Notes under the pieces: generated by a model
Told to the model about the DNA's origin: nothing
What the model saw: only the letters and a program-made list of their open reading frames with translations
Databases searched by the model: none
In this document: positions 25,239 to 32,945 of the stretch, in pieces
Layout: each line of letters starts with the position of its first letter
Position numbering within the stretch: the stretch's first letter is position 1
Program-made: the position numbers and the translations under genes
NCBI RefSeq assembly: GCF_050563545.1
Contig: NZ_JBNXUM010000006.1
Span: 1-64,000, forward strand
Direction: 5' to 3'
Length of the DNA stretch: 64,000 nt
From: Falsiroseomonas sp050563545
GTDB lineage: Bacteria > Pseudomonadota > Alphaproteobacteria > Acetobacterales > Acetobacteraceae

Positions 25239-26126
25239 ATGTCCCGCAGCCTCCAGGGCGTGCTGATCCAGCTCGTCGCCCTTGTCTTCTTCGTCGCGAT
25301 GGACGCGATGCTGAAGCTGCTGGTGCAGCGCTATGCCGTGCCGCAGCTGATGTTCGTCCGCTTCGTCGCCCACACCCTGTTCGTCGTCGTGGCGGTGAAG
25401 GCGATCTCGGGCTCGGTGCCGTGGCGGTCGCGCGCGCCGCTGCTGCAGACCGCGCGGAGCGTGCTGCTGGCCACGGCCAACGGGGCGCTGGCGGTCGCGC
25501 TGATCTACGTGCCGCTGGCCGACGCGACGGCGGTGATCTTCGCGGCCCCGGCGCTGACGGTCGCCGCGGCGGCGCTCTGGCTCGGCGAGCGCGTCTCGCC
25601 CCGCCGCTGGCTCGGCGTCGCGGTAGGCCTGGCCGGCGTCGTCCTGGCGATCCGCCCGCCCTTCCTGACCGGCGAGCCGCTGCACTGGGCGATGCTGCTG
25701 CCGCTGGTCACGGCCGTGACGAATTCGGGCTACCAGCTGCTGACGCGCCGGGTGGCGGCAGTGGACGACCCGCGGACGAGCTTCCTGCACACCTCGCTCG
25801 CGGCCTGCGTGCTGACGGGCCTGGCGCAGCCCTTCGTCTGGGTGACGCCGGCGGCGGCCGACATCCCGGCGATGCTGATGCTGGGGCTGCTGGGCGCGGC
25901 GGGACATACGCTGATGGTGCTGGCCTTCGCCCGCGCCCCGGCCTCGGTCCTGGCGCCGATGAGCTACAGCCAGATCCTCTGGGCCTGCCTCGCGGGGCTG
26001 CTGGTCTTCGGGGACTGGCCGGATGGCTGGACGCTCGCCGGCGCCGTCGTCATCGGGGTGGGCGGGGTGCTGGTCGCACTGCCCGGCCGCAATCAGCATC
26101 TTGCGCGCCGGCCCGCCGAGGACTAA
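25239..26126 (+). CDS. DMT superfamily transporter (EamA family)
   Basis: Inner-membrane exporter of 295 aa with ten predicted helices in two EamA repeats. The first repeat ends near ALWLGERVSPRRWLGVAVGLAGVVL, the usual EamA end-of-repeat signature; the second ends at GLLVFGDWPDGWTLAGAVVIGVGGVLVAL. The substrate cannot be read from sequence. Start ATG 25239. The PmtA-like gene follows 26 bp later on the same strand. Confidence 0.87.
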   Translation: MSRSLQGVLIQLVALVFFVAMDAMLKLLVQRYAVPQLMFVRFVAHTLFVVVAVKAISGSVPWRSRAPLLQTARSVLLATANGALAVALIYVPLADATAVIFAAPALTVAAAALWLGERVSPRRWLGVAVGLAGVVLAIRPPFLTGEPLHWAMLLPLVTAVTNSGYQLLTRRVAAVDDPRTSFLHTSLAACVLTGLAQPFVWVTPAAADIPAMLMLGLLGAAGHTLMVLAFARAPASVLAPMSYSQILWACLAGLLVFGDWPDGWTLAGAVVIGVGGVLVALPGRNQHLARRPAED

Positions 26127-26152
26127 CCCCGGCCGTCCAGGACCCGGACCAG

Positions 26153-26845
26153 ATGGCCATCCGAACCGATACCCCCGACCGCGACCACCCCCGTGCCGTG
26201 CTGGACGCGGAGGGGGTGCGTGACGCCTATCGCCGCTGGGCCGGCATCTACGACCTGGTCTTCGGCGGGGTCTCCGCCCATGGCCGGCGCCGCGCCGTCG
26301 AGGAGGTGAACCGCCTGCCCGGCGCCCGCGTGCTGGAGGTCGGCGTCGGCACCGGCCTCGCCCTGCCGCGCTACCGGCCGGAGAAGCGCGTCGTCGGCAT
26401 CGACCTCTCGCGCGAGATGCTGGAGAAGGCGGCCGGCCGCGTCCGCGACGAGCGCCTGTCCCATGTGACCGGCCTGGTCGAGATGAACGCCGAGCACATG
26501 GCCTTCGCCGACGACAGCTTCGACATCGCGGTGGCAATGTTCACGGCCTCCGTCGTGCCGGACGCCAAGGCGCTCTATGCCGAGATGTCGCGCGTCGTGC
26601 GCCCGGGCGGCCACCTGCTCTTCGTCAACCACTTCGCTGCCGAATCGGGCCTGCGCTGGTGGGCGGAGCGGTCCATGGCGCCGCTGGCCCGCCTGCTTGG
26701 CTGGCATCCGGATTTCGCGCTGTCGGACCTGCTCGATCCCTCCCTGGTGCGGGTCGAGGCGATGGAGCCGTGCCAGCCCGCGGGCCTCTTCACCCTGGTG
26801 CGCGTCCGCAACCAGTCCGCCCAGGCGCTGCCGGTCGCGGCGTAG
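26153..26845 (+). CDS. pmtA: Phosphatidylethanolamine N-methyltransferase-like class I methyltransferase
   Basis: SAM methyltransferase of 230 aa. DAYRRWAGIYDLVFGGVSAHGRR at the N-terminus and VLEVGVGTGLALPRY (motif I, about 61-75) with GIDLSREMLEKA resemble the Rhodobacter-type PmtA that makes phosphatidylcholine from PE at the membrane surface. FVNHFAAESGLRWW and a hydrophobic C-terminal helical region also fit. UbiE-like enzymes are the main alternative. It probably forms an operon with the preceding DMT gene. Confidence 0.7.
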   Translation: MAIRTDTPDRDHPRAVLDAEGVRDAYRRWAGIYDLVFGGVSAHGRRRAVEEVNRLPGARVLEVGVGTGLALPRYRPEKRVVGIDLSREMLEKAAGRVRDERLSHVTGLVEMNAEHMAFADDSFDIAVAMFTASVVPDAKALYAEMSRVVRPGGHLLFVNHFAAESGLRWWAERSMAPLARLLGWHPDFALSDLLDPSLVRVEAMEPCQPAGLFTLVRVRNQSAQALPVAA

Positions 26846-27052
26846 CCGCACGGGAGCCTGGGCCGGCGTAAGCCGCGCCTCACTCTGGCCGGTGAAGGCC
26901 GACGCTTCGCGGTCTCCTCCTGGGCCTTCCGTCCCAGCGGCGTGCCGGCCGTTCGTCGTTGCGCGGGGCTGGCGGAACCGCGGCTCTCTCCCCCGCTACG
27001 GAACGGCGCGGCCGGCGGTCCGGCCGGCCGCGCGACGAGAGGAGAGAAGCCC
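26846..27052. other. Gene-free spacer with inverted repeats
   Basis: No convincing gene on either strand. It holds several GC-rich inverted repeats, the clearest CGGCCGG-CGGT-CCGGCCG near 27010-27027, just before the Shine-Dalgarno of the next gene. The rest looks like degenerate repeat sequence. Confidence 0.4.
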
Positions 27053-27424
27053 ATGACCACCACGCGCAAAGCGCTGCTGGGCGCCGTCCTCGCGGCCGCC
27101 ACGCTCGCCGCACCCGCCGCCTTCGCGCAGCAGGGCACGCTGCCGGCGCCGTCCAGCGCCTGGGTGAACGCCGTCATCCAGGGCCTCGACGCCCCGACCC
27201 GGCGCGAGGTCGAGAGCCGCGCGACCGGCGGCAACCACCCCTATGAGGTGCTGCGGGTGATCCTGCTGAACAACATGTCGGCGGCGAACCTGGTGCAGGC
27301 CGGCCAGCCCCCGCTGTCCGAGATCGTGGCGATCGACTTCATCCGCGCGACCGCCGTGGTCCGGCAGGGCGACGGCCTGCGGGCGATCCCGTTCAATCGC
27401 GAGAACCTCACGATCAGGCGCTGA
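27053..27424 (+). CDS. Hypothetical exported protein
   Basis: Not recognised. 123-aa precursor with a Sec signal peptide (RKALLGAVLAAATLAAPAAFAQ, cleavage after AFA about residue 25) and a 98-aa mature domain. That domain has one conserved-looking strand (EIVAIDFIRATAVVRQGDGL) and no cysteines. A GAGAGGAGAG Shine-Dalgarno precedes ATG 27053. It lies 210 bp upstream of the cox operon and is transcribed the same way. Confidence 0.6.
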   Translation: MTTTRKALLGAVLAAATLAAPAAFAQQGTLPAPSSAWVNAVIQGLDAPTRREVESRATGGNHPYEVLRVILLNNMSAANLVQAGQPPLSEIVAIDFIRATAVVRQGDGLRAIPFNRENLTIRR

Positions 27425-27481
27425 TCCAACCGCCCCCGCCGCGCCCTGCACCGGCGTGACGTGTTGGCCGATCCTGCCTGC

Positions 27482-27517
27482 CGCTCCCTTGTGCGGTGCG
27501 GGAGCGACCCTTATAGC
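27482..27517 (+). promoter_or_regulatory. Candidate promoter and overlapping inverted repeat for the cox operon
   Basis: Candidate -35 TTGTGC (27489-27494), 17-bp spacer, -10 TATAGC (27512-27517). An inverted repeat CGCTCCC (27482-27488) / GGGAGCG (27500-27506) brackets the -35 and spacer, as an operator would. It is 118 bp before the coxB start. The motif match is only moderate. Confidence 0.4.
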
Positions 27518-27634
27518 AGTCCAGCGGAAATAGGCCGCCAGTGGTGGGGCAGACCGTGGCCCCGGGGACGCCCTGGCAAGGCAAGGTTGTGAGGACGAGC
27601 GCGGCCCTGGCCGCGCCGGCGGCGGGACGGCAGG

Positions 27635-28594
27635 ATGAAGGACGCACTCGGCGCGCTCTGCGTGCTCTTGGCGAAGGCGGCGCGACACGGTGGGCTCGTC
27701 CTGCTGGGTCTGCTTGCGCTTGGCGGCGCGGCGATGGCCCAGGGGGCGTCGCCGGGCATGATCGGTGCGCCGCAGCCATGGGGCGTCGGCCTGCAGCCTG
27801 CGGGCGGGCCGATCAAGGAATCCATCCACAGCTTCAACGATCTGGTGTTCTGGATCATCGTCCTGATCACCGTCTTCGTCGCCGGGCTGCTCTGCTACGT
27901 CGTCTGGAAGTTCCGCGAGAGCGCGAACCCGGCGCCGAGCAAGACCAGCCACAACACCACGCTCGAGATCGCCTGGACGGTCGTGCCGGTGCTGATCCTG
28001 GTGATCATCGCCATCCCGTCCTTCCGCCTGATCTACTACCAGGACCGCGCGGTGGACCCCGAGATGACGATCAACGTTCAGGGCCGCCAGTGGTATTGGC
28101 ACTACGCCTACCCCGACAGCGGCAACTTCACCTTCGACAGCTACCCCGTCGCGGATTCCGACATCCAGCCGGCCCAGGGCCAGATCCGCAGCCTGTCCGT
28201 GGACAACCCGCTGGTCATCCCGGTGGGCGCGAGCATCCGCATCCTGACCACCGGCCAGGACGTGATCCACAGCTTCTTCGTCCCCTCGCTCGGCGTGCAG
28301 CGCTACACCATTCCGGGCCGCACGCTGGAGACCTGGGTCCGCGCCGACCGGCCGGGGATCTATTACGGCCAGTGCAACCAGATCTGCGGGACGAACCACT
28401 GGTTCATGCCGATCGAGGTGCGCGCCGTCCCGCGCGAGGAGTTCAACGCCTGGGCCGAGCAGGCCAGGACGCGCTTCGCGCAGGGCCTCCCGCCCGGCCT
28501 GCCGCCCTCGGCCCTGGCCGCCGCGCCGGCGGGCGCGCGGGAACCTGCCGTGGCCGAGGCCGTCTCCACCCTTCTCGCCGAGGCGCGCCGCTAA
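27635..28594 (+). CDS. coxB: Cytochrome c oxidase subunit II
   Basis: CuA subunit of the aa3-type oxidase (319 aa), accepting electrons from cytochrome c on the periplasmic side. Signal peptide about 1-35 (cleavage near AMA-QG), TM helices about 69-92 and 112-135, then the cupredoxin domain. CuA ligands are His212, Cys247, Cys251, His255 and Met258 in GQCNQICGTNHWFM. The usual CSELC/CSEIC Glu, which bridges CuA and the Mg/Mn site through its carbonyl and side chain, is Gln249 here. VIHSFFVPSLGVQ replaces the commoner VIHSWAVPSLG. First gene of the cox operon. Confidence 0.96.
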   Translation: MKDALGALCVLLAKAARHGGLVLLGLLALGGAAMAQGASPGMIGAPQPWGVGLQPAGGPIKESIHSFNDLVFWIIVLITVFVAGLLCYVVWKFRESANPAPSKTSHNTTLEIAWTVVPVLILVIIAIPSFRLIYYQDRAVDPEMTINVQGRQWYWHYAYPDSGNFTFDSYPVADSDIQPAQGQIRSLSVDNPLVIPVGASIRILTTGQDVIHSFFVPSLGVQRYTIPGRTLETWVRADRPGIYYGQCNQICGTNHWFMPIEVRAVPREEFNAWAEQARTRFAQGLPPGLPPSALAAAPAGAREPAVAEAVSTLLAEARR

Positions 28595-28633
28595 GGCGCC
28601 GCCCGCAACCCGGACACCAGCGGAAAGATCCCC

Positions 28634-30232
28634 ATGGACACCGCAGCCCACGCCCACGCCCACGAAGACCACCACGACCACAAGCCCGGCTTCGTGCGGC
28701 GCTGGCTGTTCAGCACGAACCACAAGGACATCGGCACCCTCTACATCGCCTTTGCCCTCTTCGCGGCGATCATCGGCATCGGCATCTCGCTGATCATGCG
28801 GCTCGAGCTGATGCAGCCCGGCCTGCAGTATTTCGGCAGCGGCCAGGCCTGGAACGCCTATGTCTCCGCGCACGGCCTGATCATGGTCTTCTTCGTGGTC
28901 ATGCCCGCGCTGATCGGCGGCTTCGGCAACTGGTTCGTGCCGATCATGATCGGCGCGCCGGACATGGCCTTCCCGCGGATGAACAACATCAGCTTTTGGC
29001 TGCTGGTGCCGTCCGTCCTGATGATGTCCGCCAGCCTGTTCGTCGGCGAGGGGCCCGGCGGCGGCTGGACGATCTACCCGCCGCTGACCACCAACACCTA
29101 CCACCCGTCCATGGCGATGGACCTCGCGCTGTTCAGCCTGCACCTCGCGGGCGCGTCCTCCATCCTCGGCGCGGCGAACTTCATCACGACGATCTTCAAC
29201 ATGCGTGCGCCGGGCATGACGCTGCACAAGATGCCGCTCTTTGTCTGGTCCATGCTGGTCACGGCCTTCCTGCTTCTGCTGGCGGTGCCCGTGCTGGCCG
29301 GCGCGATCACCATGCTGATCACCGACCGCAACTTCGGCACGGCCTTCTTCAAGCCCGAGGGCGGTGGCGATCCCGTGCTGTTCCAGCACCTCTTCTGGTT
29401 CTTCGGCCATCCCGAAGTCTACATCATGATCCTGCCGGCCTTCGGGATCGTCAGCCACATCGTCTCGACCTTCAGCCGCAAGCCGGTCTTCGGCTATCTC
29501 GGCATGGCCTATGCGATGGTGGCGATCGGCTTCGTCGGCTTCATCGTCTGGGCGCACCACATGTTCCAGTCGGGCATCGACGTGGACACGCGCGCCTACT
29601 TCATGGCCGCGACGATGGTCATCGCCGTGCCGACCGGCATCAAGATCTTCTCCTGGATCGCGACGATGTGGGGCGGGTCGCTCCGCTTCGACACGCCGAT
29701 GCTCTTCGCCATCGGCTTCATCTTCCTCTTCACCGTCGGCGGCGTGACGGGCGTGGTGCTGGCCAATGCGCCGATCACGCAGGTCCTGCACAACACCTAC
29801 TACGTCGTGGCGCATTTCCACTACGTGCTCAGCCTCGGCGCGGTGTTCGGCATCTACGCCGGCGTCTACTACTGGCTCGGCAAGATGAGCGGGAAGCAGT
29901 ACCCGGAGAAGCTCGGCCGGATCCATTTCTGGATGACCTTCATCGGCGTGAACCTGACCTTCTTCCCCATGCACTTCCTGGGCAACCAGGGCATGCCGCG
30001 CCGCTATCCCGACTACCCCGACGCCTTCGCGGGCTGGAACATGGTGGCCTCGATCGGCTCCCTCATCTCGGTCGCGAGCTTCGTCTTCTTCTTCTACGTG
30101 CTCTACGTCACCTTCGCGAAGGGCGCGAGGGCCGCGGCCAATCCCTGGGGCGAGGGCGCCACCACGCTCGAGTGGCAGGTCCCGTCCCCGCCGCCCTTCC
30201 ACACCTTCGACGAGCTGCCGCGTATCAGGTGA
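28634..30232 (+). CDS. coxA: Cytochrome c oxidase subunit I, aa3 type
   Basis: Catalytic subunit with haem a and the haem a3-CuB centre (532 aa, 12 TM helices), reducing O2 and pumping protons. HGLIMVFFVVMPALIGGFGNW carries a haem a ligand region; FFGHPEVYIM gives the CuB His, the Glu of the D channel and the cross-linked Tyr of type A1 oxidases. HHMF supplies CuB histidines, TGIKIFSW the K-channel Lys, and AHFHYVLSLG the axial haem ligands. The His-rich N-terminal tail (about residues 4-17) is unusual and might bind metal. The last codons carry the Shine-Dalgarno of ctaB. Confidence 0.97.
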   Translation: MDTAAHAHAHEDHHDHKPGFVRRWLFSTNHKDIGTLYIAFALFAAIIGIGISLIMRLELMQPGLQYFGSGQAWNAYVSAHGLIMVFFVVMPALIGGFGNWFVPIMIGAPDMAFPRMNNISFWLLVPSVLMMSASLFVGEGPGGGWTIYPPLTTNTYHPSMAMDLALFSLHLAGASSILGAANFITTIFNMRAPGMTLHKMPLFVWSMLVTAFLLLLAVPVLAGAITMLITDRNFGTAFFKPEGGGDPVLFQHLFWFFGHPEVYIMILPAFGIVSHIVSTFSRKPVFGYLGMAYAMVAIGFVGFIVWAHHMFQSGIDVDTRAYFMAATMVIAVPTGIKIFSWIATMWGGSLRFDTPMLFAIGFIFLFTVGGVTGVVLANAPITQVLHNTYYVVAHFHYVLSLGAVFGIYAGVYYWLGKMSGKQYPEKLGRIHFWMTFIGVNLTFFPMHFLGNQGMPRRYPDYPDAFAGWNMVASIGSLISVASFVFFFYVLYVTFAKGARAAANPWGEGATTLEWQVPSPPPFHTFDELPRIR

Positions 30233-30239
30233 TGGGCCG

Positions 30240-31202
30240 ATGAGAGCAGCAATCTTCGGGAAGGGGGGGGCGCAAGCCCCCCTCGGCCGTTCCACCCTCC
30301 CCTCCGCGGGCGCGGATTTCTCGGAGGTCCGCGACTGGTTCGCGCTGCTCAAGCCGCGCGTCATGATGCTCGTCGTCTTCACCGCGGTCGTCGGGCTGCT
30401 GGTCGCGCCGGCCACGATCCACCCGGTGCTGGGCTTCGCCGCGATCCTCTGCATCGCCGTCGCGGCCGGCGCCTGCGGCGCGATCAACATGTGGTACGAC
30501 CGCGACATCGACGCGCTGATGCGCCGCACCGCGCGCCGCCCGATCCCCGCGGGCCGGATCGAGCCTGGCGCCGCGCTCGGCTTCGGGCTGACGCTGGCCT
30601 TCGGGTCGGTGACGATGATGGGGCTCGCGACCAACTGGCTGGCCGCCGCCTGGCTGGCCTTCTCGGTCTTCTTCTACGTCGCGGTCTACACGATGTGGCT
30701 GAAGCGCCGCACGCCGCAGAACATCGTCATCGGCGGCGCGGCCGGCGCCTTCCCGCCGATCATCGGCTGGGCCGCGGCGACGGGCGAGGTCGGGCTCGTG
30801 CCGCTGATCCTCTTCGCGATCGTCTTCATGTGGACGCCGCCGCACTTCTGGTCGCTGAGCCTCTGGGCGCATGGCGACTACGCGCGCGCCAAGGTGCCGA
30901 TGCTGCCCGTCACCCATGGCGCGAGGGAGACGCGGCGCCAGGTGCTGATCTACACGGTCGCGCTGATCCCCGTGACGCTGGCGCCCTGGCTGGTCGGCTT
31001 CTCCGGCCCCGCCTATGCCGCCGCGGCCGCGCTGCTCGGCGCGGGCTTCCTGTGGCATGCGGTGCGCGTCATGCGCGAGGCGCAGGACGAGGCCGGCCGC
31101 AGCCTGGTGAACGACGCCGCCGCGCGGGCCGCGTTCAGGTACAGCCTCTATTACCTCTTCGCGCTCTTCGCCGCGCTGGCGATCGACAAGCTGGCATTAT
31201 GA
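30240..31202 (+). CDS. ctaB: Protoheme IX farnesyltransferase (haem O synthase)
   Basis: UbiA-family membrane prenyltransferase (320 aa) that converts haem b to haem o, the precursor of haem a for CoxA. LLKPRVMMLVVFTAVVG starts the first helix; the Asp-rich motif NMWYDRDIDALMRRT (about 84-98) and the second motif IVFMWTPPHFWSLSLWAHGDY are intact. Odd: residues 8-25 (GKGGAQAPLGRS and on) are encoded by a GC-rich palindrome (stem GGGGGGC/GCCCCCC, GCAA loop) straight after the start, so the N-terminus is longer than usual. No better start lies downstream. Confidence 0.95.
   Translation: MRAAIFGKGGAQAPLGRSTLPSAGADFSEVRDWFALLKPRVMMLVVFTAVVGLLVAPATIHPVLGFAAILCIAVAAGACGAINMWYDRDIDALMRRTARRPIPAGRIEPGAALGFGLTLAFGSVTMMGLATNWLAAAWLAFSVFFYVAVYTMWLKRRTPQNIVIGGAAGAFPPIIGWAAATGEVGLVPLILFAIVFMWTPPHFWSLSLWAHGDYARAKVPMLPVTHGARETRRQVLIYTVALIPVTLAPWLVGFSGPAYAAAAALLGAGFLWHAVRVMREAQDEAGRSLVNDAAARAAFRYSLYYLFALFAALAIDKLAL
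30265..30282. repeat. GCAA-loop palindrome in the first codons of ctaB
   Basis: GGGGGGC (30265-30271), loop GCAA, GCCCCCC (30276-30282). Seven G-C pairs with a GNRA tetraloop start 25 nt after the ATG, close enough to slow ribosome entry. The homologous class is at 33935-33962 in the DUF983 gene. Confidence 0.75.
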
Positions 31203-31204
31203 CC

Positions 31205-31302
31205 ATGCCCTCAATCGCCGGGCGGCCGCATCCGCGGCCTTGGCTCGCCGCACTGGCGGCGGCGCCCGTTCGGGCGCTCGGCCCGCTGCGCGGGCCGCAG
31301 GA
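31205..31302. repeat. Four-hairpin dispersed element, copy 2
   Basis: Starts 2 nt after the ctaB stop and runs to the start region of the next small gene. Hairpins: I GGCCGC/GCGGCC (loop ATCC), II CGCC/GGCG (loop GCACT), III GCGCCC/GGGCGC (loop GTTC), IV GGCCCGC/GCGGGCC (loop TGC). The linker CCTTGGCTCGCCG is identical to copy 1. It fills the ctaB to small-gene spacer within the cox operon. Confidence 0.88.
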
Positions 31303-31310
31303 TGCCTGAG

Positions 31311-31439
31311 ATGACCCCCGAGGAGCGCACCGCCTTCGAGAAGCGGCGCCGGGCGCGCAACATCGCGCTCTACGTCACGCTCGTCGCCCTCGCGCTCCTC
31401 TTCTTCTTCGTCTCCATGGCCCGCAAGGCGCCGGCATGA
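31311..31439 (+). CDS. Small single-pass membrane protein of the cox operon (CoxF-like)
   Basis: 42-aa protein: a charged N-terminus EERTAFEKRRRARN and one TM helix IALYVTLVALALLFFFVSMA, then a short basic tail. Small proteins of this shape lie between ctaB and ctaG in many alphaproteobacteria and are thought to assist oxidase assembly. Its stop overlaps the ctaG start (ATGA), which supports translation. ATG 31302 in the same frame, at the edge of the repeat, is an alternative start giving 45 aa. Confidence 0.75.
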   Translation: MTPEERTAFEKRRRARNIALYVTLVALALLFFFVSMARKAPA

Positions 31440-32044
31440 CCGACCGTCGGGCGGAGATCGCGAGGCGCAACCGGCGCACCGGCCTCGTCGTCGCCGCGGT
31501 CGCCGCCGGCATGATCGGCGTCTCCTTCGCCGCCGTGCCGCTCTATGACCTGTTCTGCCGCGCGACCGGCTACAACGGCACGCCGATGATCGGGGCCGCG
31601 CCCGCGCCGGGCGCCGGCGAGCAGGTCGTGACCATCCGCTTCAACGCCAACACCCAGCCCAACCTGCCCTGGCGCTTCGAGCCCGCGCAGCCTTCCGTCC
31701 AGCTCCGCGTGGGCGAGGAGGCGATGGGCTTCTACCACGCGCGCAACCTGTCGGACCGCGCGGCGACCGGGGTTGCGACCTACAACGTCACGCCCGAGGT
31801 CGTCGGCCGCTACTTCCACAAGACCGCCTGCTTCTGCTTCGACGAGCAGACGCTGGAGCCCGGGCAGTCCGTGGACATGCCGCTGGCGTTCTGGGTGGAT
31901 CCGAGGATCGCGCAGGACCCGAACACGCGCGGCATCCGCACCATCACCGTCAGCTACACCTTCTTCCGCAGCCTGGGCGACGCGGAGCGCGCCGGCGCGC
32001 TCGCCTCGGCCGGGCCGCATGTCGGCCGCCGCGAGACGCCCTGA
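31436..32044 (+). CDS. ctaG: Cytochrome c oxidase assembly protein CtaG/Cox11
   Basis: Membrane-anchored copper chaperone (202 aa) that inserts CuB into CoxA. One N-terminal TM helix (TGLVVAAVAAGMIGVSFAAVP) with the conserved PLYDLFCRATGYNGT just after it, and a periplasmic domain with the copper-binding CFCF motif in KTACFCFDEQTL. ATG 31436 overlaps the preceding small gene by 4 bp. Length and motifs are normal. Confidence 0.96.
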   Translation: MTDRRAEIARRNRRTGLVVAAVAAGMIGVSFAAVPLYDLFCRATGYNGTPMIGAAPAPGAGEQVVTIRFNANTQPNLPWRFEPAQPSVQLRVGEEAMGFYHARNLSDRAATGVATYNVTPEVVGRYFHKTACFCFDEQTLEPGQSVDMPLAFWVDPRIAQDPNTRGIRTITVSYTFFRSLGDAERAGALASAGPHVGRRETP

Positions 32045-32089
32045 CGCCCCGGCGTTGACGCGCCGCGCCGCGCGCGACAGGGTCACGGC

Positions 32090-32785
32090 ATGCACGATAC
32101 GGCGCTGGCCGCGGGGACGATCTTCTTCGAGCGCTACGGCACCGCGCCGGGCATCACCATCGTGGAGGTCGGCGCCCGCGACGTCGGCGTCGGCGCGCTC
32201 CGCCAGGCCGCGCCTTCGACCGCCGCGCGCTACATCGGCCTCGACCTCGAGGCCGGGCCGAACGTGGACCTCGTGCTGGACGACCCGCACCGCTTCCCGC
32301 TGGCCGACGGGGCAGCCGACCTCGTCGTCTCCTCCTCCTGCATGGAGCACGACGCGCTGTTCTGGCTGACCTTCCTCGAGATGGCGCGGATCACCCGCCC
32401 GGGCGGCCATATCTACGTCAACGCGCCCTCCAACGGCGCCGTGCACCGCTATCCCCTGGATTGCTGGCGCTTCTACCCGGATTCCGGCCGCGCCCTGCAG
32501 ACCTGGTCGGAACGCCAGGGCCTGCCCGTCCTGCTGCTGGAGGCGATGCTGCTGCCGCGCCGGCGCGACATCTGGAACGACTGCGTCATGGTCTTCCGCC
32601 GCGAGCCCGGGCCGGAGCGCGCGCTGCCGCAAAGCCCGCTCGCCGACGCCTTCCCCGACGCCACCAACGTGCTGCTGCATGGCGCGGCGGCGCCGCGCAA
32701 CCCGCAGGCCTATACGGAAGACATGGCGATCATCCGCGACCTGGCGCGGCGCCTGCGGCAGCTGATGGCGCAGCAGCAGCAGTGA
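32090..32785 (+). CDS. SAM-dependent methyltransferase domain protein inside the cox operon
   Basis: 231-aa protein with a class I methyltransferase-like core: ITIVEVGARDVG (degenerate motif I), YIGLDLEAGPNVDLVLDD, VVSSSCMEHDALFWLTFLEMARITRPGG, and YPLDCWRFYPDSGRAL, as in glycan-associated methyltransferases. Motif I lacks the canonical GxGxG. Residues 200-231 form a likely coiled tail ending in five Gln in a row. It separates ctaG from coxC, which are normally adjacent, and has no known role in oxidase assembly. Confidence 0.7.
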   Translation: MHDTALAAGTIFFERYGTAPGITIVEVGARDVGVGALRQAAPSTAARYIGLDLEAGPNVDLVLDDPHRFPLADGAADLVVSSSCMEHDALFWLTFLEMARITRPGGHIYVNAPSNGAVHRYPLDCWRFYPDSGRALQTWSERQGLPVLLLEAMLLPRRRDIWNDCVMVFRREPGPERALPQSPLADAFPDATNVLLHGAAAPRNPQAYTEDMAIIRDLARRLRQLMAQQQQ

Positions 32786-32945
32786 GGCAGGGAGGCTAAT
32801 TTGCCCCGGCGGGCTTGATCGAAACGCCCTTTTTGGGGATTGATGCCGCGCGAAGCGGCAGGGGCGGAAAGCTCCCGATGGCCGTCCGCGCGGGCCCCGG
32901 CGGGGGGCTTCGGCGGCAGGCCGGGCAAGTCCGCCAGGAAGAGCG
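32786..32945 (+). other. Leader of coxC with small hairpins
   Basis: 160-bp gene-free spacer. It contains GCCGC-GCGAA-GCGGC (32845-32859) and several G- or C-tracts, then AGGAAGAG, a strong Shine-Dalgarno, 2 nt before the coxC ATG. No gene is visible. Confidence 0.4.

Noticed and set aside
26996..30634. 1212-codon minus-strand frame opposite coxB, coxA and part of ctaB
   Set aside because: His/Asp/Arg-rich pseudo-sequence produced by the antisense of membrane-protein codons; the plus strand has unmistakable oxidase genes.
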